A stretch of 64,000 nt of DNA from the NCBI GenBank assembly GCA_011033025.1, contig WFMF01000029.1, positions 558,001 to 622,000 on the forward strand, in the 5' to 3' direction. Source of the stretch: Beroe forskalii (lineage: Eukaryota > Ctenophora > Nuda > Beroida > Beroidae). The translations under genes and the position numbers were made by a program. Below, one piece after another: positions 57,891-64,000 of this stretch. The number at the start of each line of letters is the position of its first letter. Position 1 is the stretch's first letter. Under the pieces are notes generated by a model. That model was not told the origin of the DNA and ran no database searches. It saw nothing but the letters and a program-made list of their open reading frames with translations.

Positions 57891-58089
57891 ACCATAGTTA
57901 ATTTAGTAAATTTAATTCAAAAGAAGATGGCACACCTAATTGTAAAAAGATTCAGTTGTTTAAAGACAAAGTTTTTAATCTTCATTTTCAGGAGGAGAGT
58001 TCAAAAACATTGAATTCATTTACTCAATATTTTTAACCTCCTTAAAAAGTAGAACATAATAAAAGTTAGAACATTTGAGGTTCTCAGAC

Positions 58090-61000
58090 ATGGGAAAATG
58101 GCTAGCTCATCAGTGGATATTCTTACATTTGCTTATAGTTGCAATGGCAGACAGTCCATATCAATCTGATCAATGTAAAGACACTGGACAGCCATGTATA
58201 GAGTTTGTTTTTGGACCCAATAGTATATGCAAAGCAGGAAAACAAATTTCTTTATTTAGGTTTGTTCAAATGCTTCATTGATATTGCTTTTATCCATGTT
58301 GAATTATAATTGTTGTCCCATTATTGGTTCAGACTCTCATCCATGCTCCTCTAGTTCAAATTCACCTGAAAATATCTTCAGGTAATGATAGCTAATCTTT
58401 TCAGGAAGGAATTTAGTTACGAAAATGAAGATGAATATCCATGGTGTGAGTACCTTAAGTTAATGGTTTTTGTTTGGTATAGATAAATTTATAAGTACTG
58501 ACTATGCTTCTAGCATTACCCATGACTGCCAACAGCCTAGTCAGATTATAAGAGACCTTAGCCTTTTTATGAAAACTACTTCAAATCTCCAAAATCCAAT
58601 AACACAGCTGAAAACCTTATATTAAAAATTGATAACACTAAAATTAAACAAGTCAATGAGGCCAAATTTCTTGGAGTGACTATTGATGAGAACCTCAACT
58701 GGAACACTCACCTTAAAAATCTGACAAAAAAACTTGCCTGTAGTGCAGGTATCATTAACTTGATTAAAGACAACATTCGGATGAGCTGTTTAAAACCTTT
58801 ACTACACACTATTTGAGGAGTCATCTCGCATATGGTATAACTGTCTGGGAGGTATCCAACAGCAAAAATTGAGCCTTTATTCAAACTCCAGAAAAAATGT
58901 ATAAGAATTTTATTTGGAGATAAGGAAGCCTACCTCAACAAATTTAAAACATGTGCTAGAGCAAGAGAATTCGAAAAACAAATCCTAGGTAGTGATTTTT
59001 ACGGAGAGAGAACACTAAACCACTCTTTAATAAAAAATAGCATAATGAATATAAGAAATTTATATATTTATCACTGTGCTAATGAAATTTTTAAGATTCT
59101 AAAGTTCAGAACTCCCCGTATGTTTATTTGAAAATTTCAGTCTTTCAGATAGAAATGGAAGAGAGACTCGACTGTTAACTCCCCACCTCATCCAAAAACT
59201 TTTTCTATGAAGGTAGCATCATCTGGAATGTTGTCCGAGAACTCCTCAAAATTTATGACTTCTCCCTTAAATTGGGGCCTATCAAACATGATATGAAAGT
59301 AAAATTCTCGAAATACAACTGCAGGGTGACCCCCAGTGAATGGCAAAACAGAACCTGGAACACCCTGCAATATTCTCGGTACTAGAAAAAAAAAAAAAAA
59401 AGGAAAAATTCAAAATATTGGTAGACCAAAAAGTGCCACACGAGTATAATAATATTATAATATAATACTAACTGCAGCAGTTACACTCAATGATATTTCC
59501 CATAATACAAAAATAGTCAATTGAATCCACCCTCTTGTTACATTAAGAGAATTAGTTTTTCAGGATATTTTGACACTTCTGAAGCATAGATTTACATTAT
59601 GATGATTAAATAAAGATAATAGAATATTAATATATCCTCAGATTGAACAGACGTCTTGGTATAGACTTAGTATGTTGAAAGAGTTTGAAACTCCATTTTA
59701 AGAAAATTGATTTAGCTTACACTATATGAACACAATAAAATATTCTTAAAATAAAGTATACTAGAAATAAAGACTATCCTAGCTTCAAGTGCTGGTACAC
59801 TCAAAGGAAGCAATAAGCCTCCAGCCCCGCGACCTTGCATTTCACCAGCATTTGAAAGCCTACCCACACTGGGTAGGAGGTCTTCTATCGGCGTAAGCTA
59901 AGTCAAACACATATCAGATTATGTTTGACCTTTGATCACTTCATATTAGAGTGCTCTAAACAATATTTAACTCCTTAACAATATATAACTCCCTATTAAT
60001 ATAATAATTCCCTAACACCCTGAAATCAGAACCCTATTGTTTGAATGCTCTAATGCTAGAGTTCCCCTATTACCCTGAAATCAGAATCCCCTCAACTAGA
60101 ACACTCTATCATTATTACTCCCATATTACCCTGAAATCAGAAATCATTTATAATTATAAGCTTTTTGTTCGTACATATTTTTAGTAATTTTAGGTGTGTT
60201 CAATGAAATGCTAAATAAAATTTTTGTTTTATTTTTTTTGTTTTATTCTGACTACTGACTGAAATATTCATTATATGATAAAGATTGTTCTCATCAAGAG
60301 TTGAATTCTGTGTACATTTTATCAGGGATTGAAGAGGAAAGCACACAGTTACTGTGCTGTGATGCTGTTATGTGGCAGCCATTAGTAAACACAACCCTAC
60401 ATGCAGATTGGCTATTCTACTCTGACCCTAAGCAGATTGGAACTAATGAATTTACTATTATAGAGGTAAGAGTGCAATAAAAGGTTAAATCAGTTCTAAT
60501 CTTTTGCCCAAATTTTTGAACACATTAAGGTTGGACTTTCTATTGGTCCTGCATCATGAAATCATCAATGAGCAGACATTGAATAGTTTTATTTATTTAT
60601 GCCTATTGTGACTTTTGCTTTTGGCTTCTATGCCCACAACACCTCAAATATGTACTCTAAGTTTTAGACGATATCATATAAAGCAGCACACGACCCATCT
60701 GACAAGTGTGAATGTATAGTGCACTTACACCCTTACCTAAGGGAATGTATAGTATACACAGTCTTGGAAATAGTGGTGACATGATATGCAGGATTCACTG
60801 AAATACTATGTCTCACTCAGTCACTTGTGTAACATATGGCTTCAGGGCTGGTTATTACAGCTATCTTGAGACACAGTGCCATTAGCTAATGTGTACTCTG
60901 CAATTAAACCTAATTAACCTAATATGGAATAATAGTTTTAGACAAACATTTTGGAATATGAAGTGAGATAAGTGCAACCCATGCAAAGTTCACCGTTATT

Positions 61001-61493
61001 GCGTTATAATCCAGTGGAATTTGTTGAAATTGCTTTCAAAACTTTGACAAAACGTAATCATATCAATTCAAAAGAGGGAGTGATTTCTCCGCTATACATC
61101 CAGCATATATATAATTATATGCGTACGTCACGCTTCGGCACTACGTCATTTCTACGTTTTGATGTCTGATGTTATCTGGGCTGCTGACAGCTCCTCATTA
61201 ACATTGCAATGGTACATGTGCCCTTTACAATGTCACGTGACATGATGGAGTTATCACGTGACATGATGAAGTTGTCACGTGACTTTGCCCTCTTACTCAG
61301 TGATTGGCATGTGTGTACACTGTACACAGAATACACATGTTTCTCGGGGTTTGGAACGTTAAAAAGTGTGCTTTAAAATGAACTATACAGCCTCTGAGAT
61401 ATTAATATTTAAGCCAGGTGATTTAATACTTACCTAAATATTTTTTGGCAAAGAACGTTTCCTTTCAGACGCACAAAGTGCTGAAAAAACAGG
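58090..61493 (+). CDS. Secreted/membrane Ig-family protein, 5' exons
   Basis: Exons are 58090-58259 (ATG), 58405-58445 (donor GTGAGT), 60326-60465 and, less surely, 61469-61493; splice phases agree throughout. The first encodes a signal peptide (MGKWLAHQWIFLHLLIVAMA) followed by a short Cys-containing region (QCKDTGQPC, SICKAGKQ). The second is acidic (KEFSYENEDEYPW). The third reads IEEESTQLLCCDAVMWQPLV with DWLFYSD, Ig-like B and C strands. The last exon ends in phase 1, which would fit the 2-base-offset start of the exon at 45344, but that exon lies upstream on the same strand. Further exons presumably lie beyond 64000. A LINE fragment occupies intron 2. Confidence 0.6.
58540..59402 (+). 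pseudogene. 5'-truncated LINE with poly(A) tail
   Basis: The frame reads NYFKSPKSNNTAENLILKID then NTKIKQVNEAKFLGVTIDEN and LNWNTHLKNL, the FLGVxID...W..H motif following the reverse transcriptase domain, and later LQKKCIRILFGDKE. Stops and frameshifts interrupt it. It ends in a run of about 17 A at 59385-59401. The poly(A) tail and sequence differ from the CR1-like copies, so it is a different LINE clade. Confidence 0.75.
59950..60160 (+). repeat. Short ~60-bp degenerate tandem repeat
   Basis: TACCCTGAAATCAGAA recurs at about 60015, 60072 and 60126 with similar intervening sequence, in intron 2 of the Ig-family 5' gene. Confidence 0.7.
61234..61281. promoter_or_regulatory. Three phased CACGTG E-boxes
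   Basis: CACGTG at 61234-61239, 61255-61260 and 61276-61281, each within GTCACGTGACATGATG-like repeats, at an exact 21-base spacing (two helical turns). TCACGTGA is the preferred site of MITF/TFE-type and USF bHLH-Zip factors. It may be a small tandem duplication. Confidence 0.4.
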
Positions 61494-63604
61494 GTAAGCA
61501 CCTAGTATTCTAGTTTAAATCGTACACAATCAATCAGATTATGATATACCTTGCTTATAATTGTGGCTAGATGTACTGTTAGTCAAGGAACTGAAACCGT
61601 AGGACTCCATAGTACATGGTTCGCTCTGCACCCTCTGAGCTTCTGGTAATAATGTTGCGATGTAAACGTCTCTTGTTGTAATACTGATTTGAGAGGACGG
61701 ATTACGTTTTGTGACGGGAGGTCACCGGGCCCTGATCTATTACTCTTGCATACATTGTGTGGTTTGTACAATATACTCTTTGTTATCACATCCCTCACAC
61801 ATTACATCATTTCCTTAATTAGTACTGTATCTGAATAATTAGTTAATGAGTCTGATACATTGAGGCTTAGTGGTGCTTTACTCTCTACTCTTATTTTCTT
61901 TGGATCCATTACATATTAATTCATGGGTATACAAATGCCTGAGCTTGTATAATTACATGTTTGCGTAATTTCAAGAACATCAAGATATAATCATTGGGTT
62001 TAACTCTCAATACTCATAGGTATTAAATTTTCAAATAGCAGTGACTGTATCGTCGCATTGCTGAAGGTCTAACATGCGAACAATGAAATTTGATCGTTCA
62101 TCTCTTTACAATTCATCACACTATTCAATTTCCTTCTCATAGTTCAAATACCGGGATGTATTCCAACTTTTAAAAAGCCGAAATTGCAGCTTCTCAAAAT
62201 TTCTATACATTGTGGGGTAAATACTATAATGAAGGATGAAAGTGAGGTAAATCAAAAAATAGGATACATTTATTGTTGTTGAGTCGGAGTTAGGAATTTT
62301 GGGATGAATACCTAAAAATATCTTATATTTCATCAACAATGATGGATAGTGCTAAGTCAGACATTGCATATTTCTAATACTTGACCATGAATTTAATCGA
62401 TCGAAGTATACATAAATTCCAAACCTATGTCGTCTCCAGGTCTGGTATTATGTAAATTGCAGCACATGCTCGTATGTGAGAAGGATGCTCACTGTGTATA
62501 CACCCATTTATATTTGGTTTTATTGATGAAGTATTCCAAGTCGTACACACAGCTTTCAATCTGTTGTGAGGCCATTATCAGGGCTTATGATGGTGATTTG
62601 ATGAAGTCATTATCAGGGCTTATAATGGTGAGCCATGACAAGCGAGCTCTCTGACAGGTTGAATGTAATTCGTTATGGTATAAGCGGTTTCTTGTTTACT
62701 GTACACCAGTTGATGGGGTTGATTTGTTGGTTGAAATTATTCGCGACATTCGGCAAATTTTGTGCAAATTAGCAATATTCCAGACTTTGTAATTGTATAA
62801 TTATGTGCTAGCTTGAGTTAGCGTCAAAATGCAAATGCCATGATAATGTGGGTGATGGCAAGGTAATTGGGTTTCAGGTGGCTTGATAGTTGATGTATGT
62901 ATGTATGTACATTGAACTCATTTCACCTACACTTATACCTAGATAATTTGACCATATTATGTCAGTTCCAACAACATATGCCAAATTTCAGAATAATTCT
63001 AAAACATTGTGCTATTCTATACCTAGATAATATGATTATTGAAAAACAAAGTTAATTTGCTAATGTAGACAGGAAGTAAGACGAAACATTCTGAAGAATA
63101 TGGTTTGATTACCACTGTCATACTATGAGCTTATGAGATGTGGTGTGTAAAATGTAATGAACATGCAGAACACCTTTAATTTACACATTACACATACTTT
63201 TTCAGTCACTCAAAAGTTTGAGCTTATACATTATTAATGATCATTAATATTTGTACAGCCTGAATATTTGTACAGCATATTTTGTAGTTTACTAAAATTA
63301 CAGCACTATGTCCGTCGCCTGTATACAACTCAGAACTGATTTAGCTATTGTCATATGCAGTGAGTCGCAGTATTCCCAAACTAAGTTGATTATATGCTCC
63401 TACGAGAAATGAGAAATATGCGGTTAAAATGACGTCATTATCATAGCTCAATGTTGTAAGTTGATGACGTTCAACCGCCTATTTCTCCGGCGCGGGGTTT
63501 GAGTACCGAATACTAATGTGTAAGGCTTTCTGAAACTATCCCACGTATTTTCCCAAGGAATAAGTAGTGCTAGAGATTTAAATTCCTGTTAAACATTACT
63601 ATAA
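61494..63604. other. No exon recognised
   Basis: AT-rich sequence after the last supported exon. Contains two copies of TTATCAGGGCTTATRATGGTG (about 62575 and 62610), a (GTAT)n stretch at about 62895, and a TGACGTCA palindrome near 63430. No Ig domain exon, RNA gene or transposon end was identified. Confidence 0.45.
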
Positions 63605-63895
63605 TGGGGGGGTGTCACTGTCCCAATTGTCCCAAACTCAAGAAAAAGTGGATTGGGACAGGGACAATTGGGACAAATGGGACATTTGGGACAAATGGGA
63701 CAATTGGGACAAATGGGACAGAGAAAATGGAACAAATGGGACTCAAAAAAGTGAATTCGGACTGGGACAATTGGGACATTTGGGACAATTGGGACAAATG
63801 GGACAGAGAAAATGGAACAAATGGGACTCAAAAATTGAATACGGACTGGGACAAATGGGACATTTGGGACAATTGGGACAAAAGTGACAGAGACA
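63605..63895 (+). repeat. TGGGACAA minisatellite (9-10 bp units)
   Basis: Units TGGGACAAT, TGGGACAAA and TGGGACATT are arranged in a higher-order pattern with AGAGAAAATGGAACAAATGG spacers. Frames on both strands stay open (WDNWDKWD; CPNCPICP) only because of the unit. An inverted fragment of the same element is at 32580-32670. Confidence 0.95.
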
Positions 63896-64000
63896 ACTGG
63901 GGCTCAAATGATTGTGTTTTTGAGTGGGAGTTTAGTGTTTTTGTCTTGTTACATAGCAGCACACAACCAAAACTTGTACTTATTAGCATATTAGTATGAT

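Noticed and set aside
63589-63999. WDNWDKWD / CPNCPICP repeat proteins
   Set aside because: Produced by a 9-10 bp minisatellite on both strands; the unit alone explains the open frames.

Overview
This is animal (metazoan) nuclear DNA. Its genes are split by GT-AG introns and include V-ATPase subunit G, YIF1, an aldo-keto reductase and an immunoglobulin-superfamily receptor. There are intron-containing tRNA-Tyr genes, a CR1-like LINE with a PHD finger in ORF1, and a dense load of hAT-like, Harbinger-like, foldback and LTR elements. The retroelement families fit an aquatic invertebrate (cnidarian, sponge or similar). The species cannot be named from the sequence, and a 100-N run at 36577-36676 shows it is a draft scaffold.

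Layout. 1-1821: a decayed retroelement coding end split by a 335-bp tandem array. 2125-2524: the last two exons of an unidentified protein with an acidic, tyrosine-rich tail. 3830-6990: a foldback-like structure whose inverted arms are built from a 141-bp tandem repeat. 7290-10853: GC-rich palindromic repeats, a 2-kb GCGCGC-rich minisatellite and a TCAG/TAAG microsatellite. 11561-12383: the last two exons of an aldo-keto reductase. 13620-17004: LTR-element material. 17176-21000: MITEs, a truncated CR1-like LINE and retroelement debris. 23280-24871: V-ATPase subunit G exons with two tRNA-Tyr genes in the last intron. 25655-28645: a second foldback-like pair whose arms bracket the last two exons of YIF1. 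27165-31603 (-): a complete eight-exon YIF1 gene (298 codons). 31640-36810: MITEs, a decayed retroelement and a damaged, duplicated stretch leading into the assembly gap.

36810-57890 is a large inverted duplication around an immunoglobulin-domain gene. The left arm carries a full-length LINE at 38941-44635, itself interrupted by a 1215-bp DNA transposon with an 8-bp target duplication. The right arm has the empty LINE site but carries a different retroelement at 54350-55994 with a 12-bp target duplication, and the left arm is empty there. Between the arms lie at least six Ig domains on + (45344-52329). Two of their exons are copied on - in the right arm. Beyond the right arm (58090-61493) is a signal-peptide 5' end whose splice phase would fit upstream of those Ig exons, but it lies downstream of them. 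The locus is therefore rearranged, a tandem family, or mis-scaffolded.

Functionally the identifiable genes are independent: endosomal acidification (V-ATPase G), ER-Golgi trafficking (YIF1), carbonyl reduction (AKR) and a probable cell-surface recognition protein. The rest is mostly repeats, and most long open frames in the repeats are not genes.
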